Shown here piece by piece: positions 6,645-15,679 of a stretch of DNA of 35,543 nucleotides. The position numbers and the translations under genes are program-made. The first letter of the stretch is position 1, and every line of letters starts with the position of its first letter. The DNA is from Verrucomicrobiales bacterium (GTDB lineage Bacteria > Verrucomicrobiota > Verrucomicrobiia > Verrucomicrobiales > DEV007), in the NCBI GenBank assembly GCA_021648365.1, contig JAKISY010000049.1, positions 1 to 35,543 on the forward strand. The letters are read 5' to 3'. The notes beneath the pieces are model-generated. The model had not been told where the DNA came from. It saw nothing but the letters and a program-made list of their open reading frames with translations, and did not search any database.

Positions 6645-9308
6645 CTACTCCTCTTCGCCAGCTGCCGGTTCTTCAACAGTCGATCCTTCTTGCGAAGTAT
6701 CGACCACATCTTCAGCTACGCCTTCTTCGCTCTCATCCTCTTCATCCACGATCACTCGTGCGACGTCTTGAATGACCTCCCCCTCTTTCAGGTTCATTAA
6801 TTTGACCCCTTGAGTATTCCGAGAAGTTGGACGCACCCCGTTCACCTTGAGGCGCACACTTTGTCCGGCACTAGTCATCACCATCAGCTCATCGGCTTCG
6901 CCGACTACCAGAGCGCCGACCACCTTGCCGGTTTTCTCGGTAGTTTTCATCGTGATGATGCCTTTGCCTCCACGAGTCTGGATTCGGTATTCCTCGAAAG
7001 ATGTGCGTTTGCCGATGCCTCTTTCCGAAGCCACCAACAACATGCATTCCGGATCCACCACTGCCAAAGTGACTACGTAGTCATCCTTTTTAGGCCGAAT
7101 CCCCCACACTCCACGTGAAGATCGACCCATGTCGCGCACACCCTCTTCATGGCAGCGCAAACTCAAGCCTTCGTGGGTAACCAGAATGATCTGGTTATCA
7201 CCATTGGTCAATCTGACATCGATCAATTCATCCTGCTCTTCAATCTTGATCGCAATAATACCCGTTTTGCGAATATTCCGAAAATCCTTGAGATTAGTCT
7301 TCTTGATTCGACCAGTCCGAGTAGCAAAGACAATATGAAACTCTTCAACGAAAGTTTTGTCTAAATCGCCGGTAGGGTCGCCTTCGATGCGCAGCGTCGA
7401 AGCAATAGTTTCATCCTTTTGTAAATTGAGGAAGTTCTTAATCGAACGCCCCATAGAGGTTCGGCTCATTTCAGGGATGCGATACACCCGTTCGACATAA
7501 GCTCGACCCGTATTGGTGAAGAACATCAAGTAGTCATGAGTCGACGCCGAGAACAGCTGTTCGACAAAGTCATCCTCATCATCCTCCGTTTGTGCCCCAC
7601 GCGTGACCATGCCTTTTAAGCCTTTTCCACCACGTGCCTGCGTCCGGTATTCTGAGGACAAGGTACGCTTGATGTATCCTTTGTGCGAAATGGTAATAAT
7701 GTTCGACTCATTGGCAATCAGATCGACAATGTTCATGTCTCCCTCATCAATGCCAAAATCCGTCAACCTAGGCGTAGCATGTTTGGCCTTGATCTCGTTG
7801 AGCTCATCCTTGATGATTTGCAAAACGCGCTCTTCGCGAGCCAGAATATCGAGTAAATCCTTGATATCATCAAGCACAGCGTCGTATTCCTTTTTGATCT
7901 TGTCCTGCTCCATCGCCGTCAGCTGATAGAGACGCAACTCCAAAATCGAAGTCACCTGGCGATCAGTGAACACATAACGACCTTCTTCGATATTGAGACT
8001 CGGCTGATCCCTGATCAGGATGCCCAACCGCTCCGCTGTTTTAGGATCAAAAGTGTAAGCCTTGATTTTTTCTCGTGCGATGTCGCGATTTTTTGAATCG
8101 CGAATCATGTGGATGAAATCATCCAAGTGATCAAGTGCCAATAAAAACGCCTCCAAAACTTCCGCACGATCTTCCGCTTTACGCAAAAGGTAACGTGTGC
8201 GGCGCAAAATCACCTCGCGGCGATGTTCTATATAACAATCGATGGCATCTTTCACCGACAACAACCGTGGTCGTCGGTTATCAATTGCCAGCATGTTCAC
8301 TGAAAAACTCGACTGCAAAGCTGTGTGTTTGAACAAATTGTTCAATACCACCTGCGCTCGTGCATCACGTTTCAGATCAATCACCACTCGGGTGTTTTCA
8401 TCTGACTCATCACGAATCGCACTGATTTCCGGAAGGATTTTTTCGTTCACCAGCTCAGCCACCCGCTTCACCAATGTTGCTCGGTTCACATTGTAGGGAA
8501 TCTCGGTGATCACGATTTGCTCGCGCCCCTTTTTATCCTCCACAATCTCCGCACGACCACGCACCTTGATACTGCCACGACCTGTAGCCATGTAGCTCTT
8601 AGTCCCCGTCATGCCGAGTATAGTACAACCAGTCGGGAAATCCGGCCCTTTGATGTATTTCATCAAACCTTCATCACTGAGCGTAGGATCATCAATCGTC
8701 GCGCATATCCCTTCGATCACCTCCCCCAGATTGTGTGGCGGTAAATTGGTCGCCATTCCAACAGCAATCCCCGTCCCGCCATTAACCAATAAGTTCGGCA
8801 TCGCCGCAGGAAATACCGTTGGCTCGATCTGGGTCTCGTCATAGTTGGGAACAAAATCCACGGTATCCTTGTCCATGTCCGTCATCAGGCACATGCCCAG
8901 ATGAGTCAAACGCGCTTCTGTATAACGCATCGCAGCTGGAGGGTCTCCCTCCACCGATCCAAAGTTCCCCTGACCATCGATCAGCGGATCGCGCATCGAC
9001 CACGGCTGTGCCATGTTCACCAAAGTAGGATAAATCGTGGCTTCACCATGCGGGTGATAGTTACCCGAAGTATCACCACAGATCTTAGCGCACTTACGAT
9101 AATGTTTACCCGGAGCCAGTCCAAGGTCATTCATCGCATTAAGAATACGACGTTGCGAAGGCTTCAGTCCATCCCTTACGTCAGGCAAGGCTCGGGAGAT
9201 GATCACCGACATCGAATAGTCCAAAAAGGACTTCGACATTTCATCGGCCACATTGATTTTCTCAATGTATTCTTCCGGAGGCGAATTGTTTTCAGTTTGA
9301 TCGGCCAC
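6645..9308 (-). CDS. gyrA: DNA gyrase subunit A
   Basis: GyrA cuts and reseals DNA in the GyrA2GyrB2 gyrase that introduces negative supercoils. 887 residues, start GTG 9308. The winged-helix catalytic region has the active tyrosine in AAMRYTEARL (Y129), preceded by YHPHGEATIYPT and DGQGNFGS. The C-terminal beta-pinwheel begins near TQARGGKG, the GyrA-box equivalent (canonically QRRGGKG), which gyrase needs for DNA wrapping. An acidic Glu/Asp-rich tail ends the protein. At the positions matching E. coli Ser83 and Asp87, the usual quinolone-contact residues, this protein has Ala90 and Pro94. The gene follows gyrB with a 57-base gap on the same strand, so the two are probably co-transcribed. 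Confidence 0.98.
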   Translation of the reverse strand: MADQTENNSPPEEYIEKINVADEMSKSFLDYSMSVIISRALPDVRDGLKPSQRRILNAMNDLGLAPGKHYRKCAKICGDTSGNYHPHGEATIYPTLVNMAQPWSMRDPLIDGQGNFGSVEGDPPAAMRYTEARLTHLGMCLMTDMDKDTVDFVPNYDETQIEPTVFPAAMPNLLVNGGTGIAVGMATNLPPHNLGEVIEGICATIDDPTLSDEGLMKYIKGPDFPTGCTILGMTGTKSYMATGRGSIKVRGRAEIVEDKKGREQIVITEIPYNVNRATLVKRVAELVNEKILPEISAIRDESDENTRVVIDLKRDARAQVVLNNLFKHTALQSSFSVNMLAIDNRRPRLLSVKDAIDCYIEHRREVILRRTRYLLRKAEDRAEVLEAFLLALDHLDDFIHMIRDSKNRDIAREKIKAYTFDPKTAERLGILIRDQPSLNIEEGRYVFTDRQVTSILELRLYQLTAMEQDKIKKEYDAVLDDIKDLLDILAREERVLQIIKDELNEIKAKHATPRLTDFGIDEGDMNIVDLIANESNIITISHKGYIKRTLSSEYRTQARGGKGLKGMVTRGAQTEDDEDDFVEQLFSASTHDYLMFFTNTGRAYVERVYRIPEMSRTSMGRSIKNFLNLQKDETIASTLRIEGDPTGDLDKTFVEEFHIVFATRTGRIKKTNLKDFRNIRKTGIIAIKIEEQDELIDVRLTNGDNQIILVTHEGLSLRCHEEGVRDMGRSSRGVWGIRPKKDDYVVTLAVVDPECMLLVASERGIGKRTSFEEYRIQTRGGKGIITMKTTEKTGKVVGALVVGEADELMVMTSAGQSVRLKVNGVRPTSRNTQGVKLMNLKEGEVIQDVARVIVDEEDESEEGVAEDVVDTSQEGSTVEEPAAGEEE

Positions 9309-9365
9309 AATAAAAAAATTTCAGTTAGTTAAAATTGGTAAAACTCAGCTCACTTCGAACGAAGC

Positions 9366-12026
9366 TTAGACATCAAGGTTTCGAACATTCAAGGCATTAT
9401 CCTCAATGAACCGGCGGCGCGGTTCCACCACATCCCCCATCAAAATAGTGAACATCCGGTCTGCTTCGACCGCATTTTCATCATCAAATCGCACCTGTAG
9501 CAGCTTGCGAGCCTTAGGATCCATCGTGGTTAGAAACAGCTCCTTAGCGTTCATTTCCCCCAACCCTTTAAATCGCTGAACCTGCATTCCACGCCGACCG
9601 ATATTGATGATAGTCTCTAGGATCTCTGGAACTGAAAAGACCGGAGTCACTTTTTCAGAATCCCCTTCTCCTTCCAAAATCTCAAACAAAGGTTTATCTT
9701 GAGCTGAAAAGTGATCGATATGCAAACCGTGCTCCTCCAGTTCCATCAGCACCTTGCCAATCGATCTGGCTTCAGGCACCTCAATCAATCTCGCTCGGCG
9801 AGTCACTCGCTCTTCAATCTCTTTTTTCGGAGCCTCTGCAGCTTCACTTTCTTCTCCACCCGGCTCAGTCGAAGCTTTATCCTCTTCTGCCTCTGGGCTG
9901 CCAAATAATTGCAAATCAGGATTCGCATCAGAAAAAGCTTTCAGCGCTTCTTCGTCGAGTAAAAATTCGAGCTGAACTTCATTGCCATCTCTCAATTGAA
10001 CCATGTATTCAGGCAGCTTCCCCTCTTTGGGCTTCCCTGCTAACAGGTAATTTTCAAATTCCCCGCCGTTACGCGCGATCACATCACTGAAATTAGATAA
10101 ACGACCGATCAGCGTCAAAACAGCACTCAAGTGACTCGGATCCAACACCTTATCATCAGACTTGTTGAGCAACCTCACATCCCCAGCACCCAATTCGACC
10201 AAAATACGATTCAATTCAGCATCATCCTGAACGTACTGTTCTTTTTTCCGTCGAGTGATTTTGTAGAGGGGCGGCTGGGCAATGTATAAATAACCAGCCC
10301 GCACCAAATCCAACATTTGACGACAGAAAAAAGTCAGCAACAAAGTTCGAATATGCGACCCATCCACGTCCGCATCAGTCATAATGATGATCTTATGGTA
10401 ACGAGCTTTTTCAAGATTGAAGGAACCTTCCATTTCGCCACTTCCGATCCCGGTCCCAATCGCCGTGATCATCGTCTGGATTTCCTTGTTCTGCAGCGCC
10501 TTGTCCAAGCGTGCTTTTTCGACATTGATCACTTTACCACGCAGTGGCAAAATTGCTTGAGTGCGACGATCCCTGCCTTGTTTGGCAGAGCCACCAGCGG
10601 AATCACCCTCCACTATGTAGAGCTCACTCTCTTCCGGATTACGACTGGAGCAATCCGCCAGTTTGCCTGGCAGACCACCTCCCGTCAGCGCAGATTTACG
10701 CACCGTTTCGCGTGCCTTACGAGCCGCTTCACGCGCCCTGGATGCGGTCATCGCTTTACCGATGACGTCCTTGGCAATACCTGGGTTCTCTTCAAAATAA
10801 GCCGACAGACCCTCGTAAGCAAAAGAATTCACCAAGCCCTCGATCTCACGGTTGACCAGTTTATCCTTGGTCTGCGAGCTGAAACTCGGGTTCGGCAGCT
10901 TCACACTCAACACACAAACGATGCCCTCGCGGCAATCGTCGCCGTTGATCGGAGGATCCTTCTCTTTCTGCAGTTTATTCGCCTTGGCGTAAGTATTAAT
11001 CGCACGGGTCAGCGCAGTGCGTAATCCCGTCAAGTGAGTGCCTCCATCCCCGTTGGGAATCGAATTGGCATAACACATGATCTGTTCATTGTAACTGTCG
11101 TTGTACTGAATCACCAGATCGACATAGACCTCATCGACCCCTTCTTTGGTTTTGACTTCACGTTTGCCACCCAAGCAAATAGGCTCGATATGAACCAGCT
11201 CTTTGTTTTCGCCAATCTGACGGACAAACTCAGCAATCCCCTTTTCATAAAAGAAAGTCTCCTTACGCGCTGAATCAGCCCGCTCGTCCGTCAATACAAT
11301 CACCAGACCAGCATTCAAAAAAGCCAGTTCCCGTAAACGCGTCGCGAGACGGTCGAATTTAAAATCCGTGGAGGTTGTGAAAATCGTAGAGTCAGGCAAA
11401 AAAGTAACCAGAGTCCCCGTTTTGCTGCCTTCGGGAAGCTCGCCGATCACCTGCAATTTTTTGGTGGTTGCTCCACGTTCGAAAGAAATGGAATACACCT
11501 TGCCATCGCGATACACTTCAGCAGTGAACCATTCGGATAAAGCGTTCACACACTTCGCACCCACCCCGTGCAAGCCACCAGAGTATTTGTAAGCGCCTTG
11601 ACCAAACTTACCACCCGCGTGCAAATTGGTCAGCACCAGCTCAATCGCCGGCATGTTGAATTTTTCGTGATGATCCACCGGGATACCTCGTCCGTCATCC
11701 TTGACCGAAACCGAGCCGTCCATGTGAATGGTCACATCGATGTGGCTGCAATAACCTGCCAGGTGCTCATCAATCGAGTTGTCCAAAACCTCAAACACAC
11801 AGTGATGTAATCCCTGCTCGGTTTTAGGATCGCCGATATACATTCCTGGGCGTTTGCGAACCGCCTCCAAACCTTCCAATTTATCAATCTGCGCGGCACC
11901 GTATTCTTCAGATCCCTTGGCGTCCACATTGCCCTCTACACTTATCGAAGTATCTTCAGGGATATTCACCGGAGCCTCTTCAGGGATCTCCTCAGAAGCG
12001 TTTTTTTTCGATTTAGATTCAGCCAT
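9366..12026 (-). CDS. gyrB: DNA gyrase subunit B
   Basis: The ATPase subunit of DNA gyrase, 886 residues from ATG 12026. The GHKL ATP-binding site shows EVLDNSIDE (79-87), DDGRGIP (110-116) and the GGLHGVG lid region (149-155). The TOPRIM domain shows EGDSAGG (472-478) and the metal-binding DADVDGSH (550-557). The C-terminus has QRFKGLGEMN. It is longer than E. coli GyrB (804 residues), with an N-terminal acidic/polar extension of about 45 residues and a long insertion within the TOPRIM region (about 600-800) that includes a Glu-rich, low-complexity stretch near 710-735. No good Shine-Dalgarno is visible before the start. ParE is the main alternative, but adjacency to a GyrA with a GyrA-box favours GyrB. 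Confidence 0.98.
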   Translation of the reverse strand: MAESKSKKNASEEIPEEAPVNIPEDTSISVEGNVDAKGSEEYGAAQIDKLEGLEAVRKRPGMYIGDPKTEQGLHHCVFEVLDNSIDEHLAGYCSHIDVTIHMDGSVSVKDDGRGIPVDHHEKFNMPAIELVLTNLHAGGKFGQGAYKYSGGLHGVGAKCVNALSEWFTAEVYRDGKVYSISFERGATTKKLQVIGELPEGSKTGTLVTFLPDSTIFTTSTDFKFDRLATRLRELAFLNAGLVIVLTDERADSARKETFFYEKGIAEFVRQIGENKELVHIEPICLGGKREVKTKEGVDEVYVDLVIQYNDSYNEQIMCYANSIPNGDGGTHLTGLRTALTRAINTYAKANKLQKEKDPPINGDDCREGIVCVLSVKLPNPSFSSQTKDKLVNREIEGLVNSFAYEGLSAYFEENPGIAKDVIGKAMTASRAREAARKARETVRKSALTGGGLPGKLADCSSRNPEESELYIVEGDSAGGSAKQGRDRRTQAILPLRGKVINVEKARLDKALQNKEIQTMITAIGTGIGSGEMEGSFNLEKARYHKIIIMTDADVDGSHIRTLLLTFFCRQMLDLVRAGYLYIAQPPLYKITRRKKEQYVQDDAELNRILVELGAGDVRLLNKSDDKVLDPSHLSAVLTLIGRLSNFSDVIARNGGEFENYLLAGKPKEGKLPEYMVQLRDGNEVQLEFLLDEEALKAFSDANPDLQLFGSPEAEEDKASTEPGGEESEAAEAPKKEIEERVTRRARLIEVPEARSIGKVLMELEEHGLHIDHFSAQDKPLFEILEGEGDSEKVTPVFSVPEILETIINIGRRGMQVQRFKGLGEMNAKELFLTTMDPKARKLLQVRFDDENAVEADRMFTILMGDVVEPRRRFIEDNALNVRNLDV

Positions 12027-12383
12027 AGAAATTGTTTGCTTCGTTTGAGTCTCCTTACATTTTCGCCAGAGAACCCAAAGCTTGATTAACCCTAATATCT
12101 AAGGGAAAAAGCCCCCATTTGCAATCATTCAGACAAGGAAATATCAATAAAAAGAAGCTTTTTTCCTCATCAAGCGAATAGACCTCCCCCAAAGTCCTCT
12201 TTCGCTTGAAATAAAAGGGAGAAAACCTCAACTCATCACCCAAAACCTCCACAAAAAAACTGCCAACAAGCATGCTTTTTACCGCTTTTCTTCCCATCAA
12301 AAATCAACAAGCCTCAATCGCAAATCATCAATCAGCTCTTCCCTCCCAGCTCCAAACCCAAACTCCCACCATTTCGCGATAAA

Positions 12384-12488
12384 AAATCTCAAATCTCAAA
12401 TCTCAAATCTCAAATCTCAAATCTCAAATCTCAAATCTCAAATCTCAAATCTCAAATCTCAAATCTCAAATCTCAAATCTCAAATCTC
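12384..12488. repeat. Heptamer tandem repeat, 15 perfect copies
   Basis: Fifteen uninterrupted copies of AAATCTC (105 bases, no mismatch). The seven-base unit is not a multiple of three, so no long frame survives. Single related words (caaatctc, tcaaatctt) occur just downstream at about 12557 and 12616. It lies between the 5' end of gyrB and the 3' end of nagA. Confidence 0.98.
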
Positions 12489-12505
12489 AAATTCCTATCT
12501 GCTCC

Positions 12506-12528
12506 CATCTGCGCAATCTGCGGTTCCC
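12506..12528. repeat. Dispersed intergenic phrase repeat, copy 1
   Basis: A 23-base sequence containing ctgcgcaatctgcggttccc, present identically at 26429-26451. It lies directly after the heptamer array and before nagA. Confidence 0.8.
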
Positions 12529-12615
12529 CTCTTCTGATGTTCTCCTGGTGAACTCCTCAAATCTCTTCATTTGCCTTCGGGCAATATCCTCCGGCGGTCT
12601 CCGCTGTGCTACGGC

Positions 12616-13755
12616 TCAAATCTTCTGCTCCCCACCCACAAACACCGCCTTCACCTCAAAATCATCATTCAGCAAAACAACATCAGCCAGCAAGCCCACC
12701 TGCAATCTCCCACGATCCGCAAAACCCAACGATCTCGCCTGATTCGCCGCCGTCGTTGCGATCAACTGATTGAGCGGCAAACTCGTGATCTCAGCTATAT
12801 TTTTCAAACCCTCATTATAGCGTAAAGTCGAGCCCGCCAATGCCCCACTCGCCAAACGCGCCTGCCCCGCCTTCACCTGCACCTGCAAACCGCCTATTTC
12901 ATACTCCCCATCCCCCAACCACGACGCCGCCATCGAATCCGTCACCAACATGATCGCCTCAATCGGACGATGCTTGAAAGCGATACGAATCATATCCGGA
13001 CACAGATGAATCGTATCACAGATCATCTCCGTCATCACCTCCAGATCCAATAGCCCAGCCCCCACCAAACCCACCTCACGGTGATGCAGCGGAGTCATCT
13101 GATTGCAATAGTGCGTCAAGTGAGCCAAGCCCGCATCGCGTGCAGTAGAAAATTGCGCATAAGTCGCCGCCGAGTGCGCACAGGAAGTGGTGATCCCCTG
13201 ACGTTTCATTTCCGCAATAAAATCCACCGCCCCCTCCATCTCCACCGCCAAAGATACCACCCCAATAGGAGCGATTTCATTCAAAGCCAAAACCTCATCC
13301 GCATCCGGTAACCTTACATACTCGCCATTCTGCGCCCCCAAACAATTCGGGTTGATATACGGCCCCTCGATGTGCAAAGACGGCGTGCGCGCAAACTCTT
13401 CATTCTTGCGATACTCAGCCACCGCCCCTGCCATCTCCTTCAAGTTCTCTGGAGGCAAAGTCAGGCTCGTCGGCAGGTAAGTGGTCACCCCCTCACGCAA
13501 CTTCGTTTCAGAAATCTTCCTGACCGACTCCAGCGTGGCGTCTGTAAGATCACAGCCATTCACCCCATGCGTATGGATATCAATGAAGCCCGGCGCCGCA
13601 TACAAGCCCTGCGCGTCATAGCTCGAGCCATGCTCGCCCTCAGTATCCCCCTCGCTCACGGTCGAGATCACCCCAACCTCATCAATCCCGATAGAACCCA
13701 AACAAACATCTTCACCTGGGGTCAACAACCGACAATTATGTATCAAAGAAATCAT
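12616..13755 (-). CDS. nagA: N-acetylglucosamine-6-phosphate deacetylase
   Basis: NagA removes the acetyl group from GlcNAc-6-phosphate to give glucosamine-6-phosphate, feeding amino sugar use or cell-wall recycling. 379 residues with the amidohydrolase-type TIM barrel: HTH metal motif at 61-63, HIEGPY (128-133) with the metal-binding Glu, CAHSAA with His194, THYCNQM with His215, and the catalytic Asp273 in LVTDSMAA. Length and motif order fit NagA well. It is the last gene of a four-gene minus-strand operon (sulfatase, pyk, membrane protein, nagA) with a 26-base gap upstream. The association with a sulfatase suggests breakdown of a sulfated, N-acetylated polysaccharide, which is inference. 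Confidence 0.95.
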   Translation of the reverse strand: MISLIHNCRLLTPGEDVCLGSIGIDEVGVISTVSEGDTEGEHGSSYDAQGLYAAPGFIDIHTHGVNGCDLTDATLESVRKISETKLREGVTTYLPTSLTLPPENLKEMAGAVAEYRKNEEFARTPSLHIEGPYINPNCLGAQNGEYVRLPDADEVLALNEIAPIGVVSLAVEMEGAVDFIAEMKRQGITTSCAHSAATYAQFSTARDAGLAHLTHYCNQMTPLHHREVGLVGAGLLDLEVMTEMICDTIHLCPDMIRIAFKHRPIEAIMLVTDSMAASWLGDGEYEIGGLQVQVKAGQARLASGALAGSTLRYNEGLKNIAEITSLPLNQLIATTAANQARSLGFADRGRLQVGLLADVVLLNDDFEVKAVFVGGEQKI

Positions 13756-13781
13756 ATATCCAAATTTTTTCCCAGCTTAAA

Positions 13782-14213
13782 TCACTCACCCCAAGTTTTC
13801 AAATATTCTACCAGCTGCTCAACTTTTTTCTTATGCGCCCCTTTAGTAAAAAAAGAAGCGCGGTTCAGATCCTCCCCCCGATGATAATGAATCACCACCT
13901 GATCCTGCTCCCACTTCACATACGCCAGTTCAGATTTCAAGATCACTAGATCCGCTGCCGCACCTTTACCCAGCAACAAACGCTGCCCCCCCTCTTCATC
14001 TTCGACGACCTCGATGCACAGCACATGCCTGCGTCGCAACCACAGCGCCACCCCACCGAACACCGCAGCAACCAATAACATCAAACCCAGTCTCACACTC
14101 ACCACCCCCAAGTTCGAAAACTCTCGTCCAGCCATTAACACCAGCACAATAGCCCCGCCCGCACAATAAAGCGGCGAATGATCCTTGACCCCATCGTAAG
14201 TTTTTAACTGCAT
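13782..14213 (-). CDS. Small two-helix membrane protein of unknown function
   Basis: 143 residues from ATG 14213. The start is chosen because a strong GGGAGG lies five bases upstream and because the longer frame would overlap the pyk stop. Two hydrophobic helices (about residues 17-30 and 37-57) end in a basic LRRRH. A soluble part with alternating beta-like stretches follows (CIEVVEDEEGG, LAYVKWEQDQVVIHYHRGED) and ends in a lysine-rich helix. This resembles small PH-like membrane proteins in outline, but I do not recognise a family. It sits 10 bases after pyk and 26 bases before nagA, so it is co-translated with metabolic genes. Confidence 0.75.
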   Translation of the reverse strand: MQLKTYDGVKDHSPLYCAGGAIVLVLMAGREFSNLGVVSVRLGLMLLVAAVFGGVALWLRRRHVLCIEVVEDEEGGQRLLLGKGAAADLVILKSELAYVKWEQDQVVIHYHRGEDLNRASFFTKGAHKKKVEQLVEYLKTWGE

Positions 14214-14223
14214 GGCTCCTCCC

Positions 14224-15627
14224 TCACACCACTCTGGACAAAATCGCGCCAACCACCTGACCGCCCTTCCTGATCCCGGTGATAATGATAACCGAATCCC
14301 CCTCTTTCAATTTTCTCTGCTTCACTAAACGAGCCAAAGCCCTATCAATCGTCGTATCAGGGTGCCCCTCGTCAAAATTCATTTGAAAAGAAGTCACCCC
14401 CCGATTCAAAGTCAACGACGCTGCTATGTCGTCATCAGAACAGACCGCATAAATAGGCGAATGACGAGGCCGCTGCCACGAAACATAGCGCGCCATCTTT
14501 CCCGTATCAGTAAACAACAGAATCGCATCCGCTTTCAGCTGATCTGCCAGCATCACCGCACTGCTCGCCAGCTTTGCTCGCGAACTCGTGATCTCAGCTA
14601 ATTCGTGAAAATTCGCTCCTCCACTTCGCTCCGTCCTGCAAGCAATTCGATCGAGCACCTCCACGCACTTCACTGGATACTGACCCATCGCACTCTCACC
14701 GCTTAGCATAATGGCATCCGCTTCCTCGAACACCGCATTCGCCACATCTGTGATTTCTGCACGCGTAGGCATTGGGCTACCTATCATGCTCTCCAACATG
14801 TGAGTCGCCACGATCACCGGACGACCAATCCTCAGGCAAGCTTTCACCAGCCTTCTCTGTATAATAGGAAGCTCCTCATACGGACATTCAATTCCCAGAT
14901 CCCCTCGCGCTACCATGATCCCATCGGAAGTGGCAATAATACTCTCAAAATTTTCGACCGCCTGCTGGTCTTCTATTTTTGCTATAATCGCCGGCTGATG
15001 CTCATGCAAAGCAATCAGTTCCCTCAGCAAAATAATATCATTCGCCTCTCTCACAAAAGATAAAGCGATGAAATCCACCTTCAACTCCATCCCCAAAGCG
15101 ATGTCTTCACGATCCTTATCAGTGATCGGAGGCAAGCTCACTTTCACGCCAGGCAGGTTGATATGCCTCCTACTCCCCAACTTGCCTGGCGTCAAAATCT
15201 CACAATCCACTTTGTTGGCATGTTTCTCCAACACCTTCATATGAATCTCCCCGCTGTCCACCATGATCACATCACCCACACTGATATCGTCAATGAAATT
15301 TTCATAGTTCACATCCACAGAATGCAACTCCTCACTCTGCTCTCCACGCACGGTGAAAGTGAACCGCTTCCCTATCTCCAAATGCAAATCCGAAGGCAAG
15401 TTTCCAGTCCTAATCTCCGGCCCCTGCGTATCCAATAAAATCCCCACCAACTTGCCCCGCTTCTCCGCCTCATCTCGAACCACCTTCACCACATCTCTTA
15501 CCCAATCATGAGGAGCATGAGACATATTCAAGCGAGCTATATTCATACCCGCATCTATCAGCTCGCCAATCTGTTTAGGTTGATCAGAAGCCGGCCCCAG
15601 CGTTGCAATTATTTTGGTCTTTCTCAT
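14224..15627 (-). CDS. pyk: Pyruvate kinase
   Basis: Pyruvate kinase transfers phosphate from phosphoenolpyruvate to ADP, the last step of glycolysis. 467 residues from ATG 15627 (MRKTKIIATLGPAS). The frame is open 30 codons further upstream, but that part has no pyruvate kinase similarity and would leave only 40 bases overlapped with the upstream sulfatase gene. Motifs: ARLNMSH with substrate-binding Arg/Asn, FIALSFVR, AKIEDQQAVEN with the catalytic Lys and metal Glu, MVARGDLGIE, and the signature ATHMLESM followed by PTRAEITDVANAV and SGESAMG. The C-terminal allosteric domain is present. It is second in the operon, 52 bases after the sulfatase. Confidence 0.97.
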   Translation of the reverse strand: MRKTKIIATLGPASDQPKQIGELIDAGMNIARLNMSHAPHDWVRDVVKVVRDEAEKRGKLVGILLDTQGPEIRTGNLPSDLHLEIGKRFTFTVRGEQSEELHSVDVNYENFIDDISVGDVIMVDSGEIHMKVLEKHANKVDCEILTPGKLGSRRHINLPGVKVSLPPITDKDREDIALGMELKVDFIALSFVREANDIILLRELIALHEHQPAIIAKIEDQQAVENFESIIATSDGIMVARGDLGIECPYEELPIIQRRLVKACLRIGRPVIVATHMLESMIGSPMPTRAEITDVANAVFEEADAIMLSGESAMGQYPVKCVEVLDRIACRTERSGGANFHELAEITSSRAKLASSAVMLADQLKADAILLFTDTGKMARYVSWQRPRHSPIYAVCSDDDIAASLTLNRGVTSFQMNFDEGHPDTTIDRALARLVKQRKLKEGDSVIIITGIRKGGQVVGAILSRVV

Positions 15628-15679
15628 ACAAAAGAGTCTTTCGCCTCTATCCTGAATTTTGTCACGCAGATATTCAGCT

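Larger units (their letters stand above)
12027..12615. other. Intergenic region between gyrB and nagA
   Basis: No convincing gene. The part next to gyrB (about 12027-12360) is AT-rich and should hold the gyrB promoter, though I cannot pick clear -35/-10 boxes. Then come 15 copies of a heptamer, a phrase repeat shared with 26429-26451, and a GC-rich stretch from 12573 (gccttcgggc hairpin) to about 12612 that looks like another dispersed intergenic motif. The nagA stop codon abuts it. Confidence 0.6.

Noticed and set aside
10317..11024. Plus-strand ORF of 235 residues
   Set aside because: Antisense to gyrB, whose motifs are all intact.
12055..12300. Minus-strand ORF of 81 residues upstream of gyrB
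   Set aside because: No recognised family, AT-rich and low in typical coding features; more likely part of the gyrB upstream region. It cannot be excluded as a small gene.
12384..12488. Possible CRISPR array
   Set aside because: Units are seven bases and directly adjacent, with no spacers and no cas genes.
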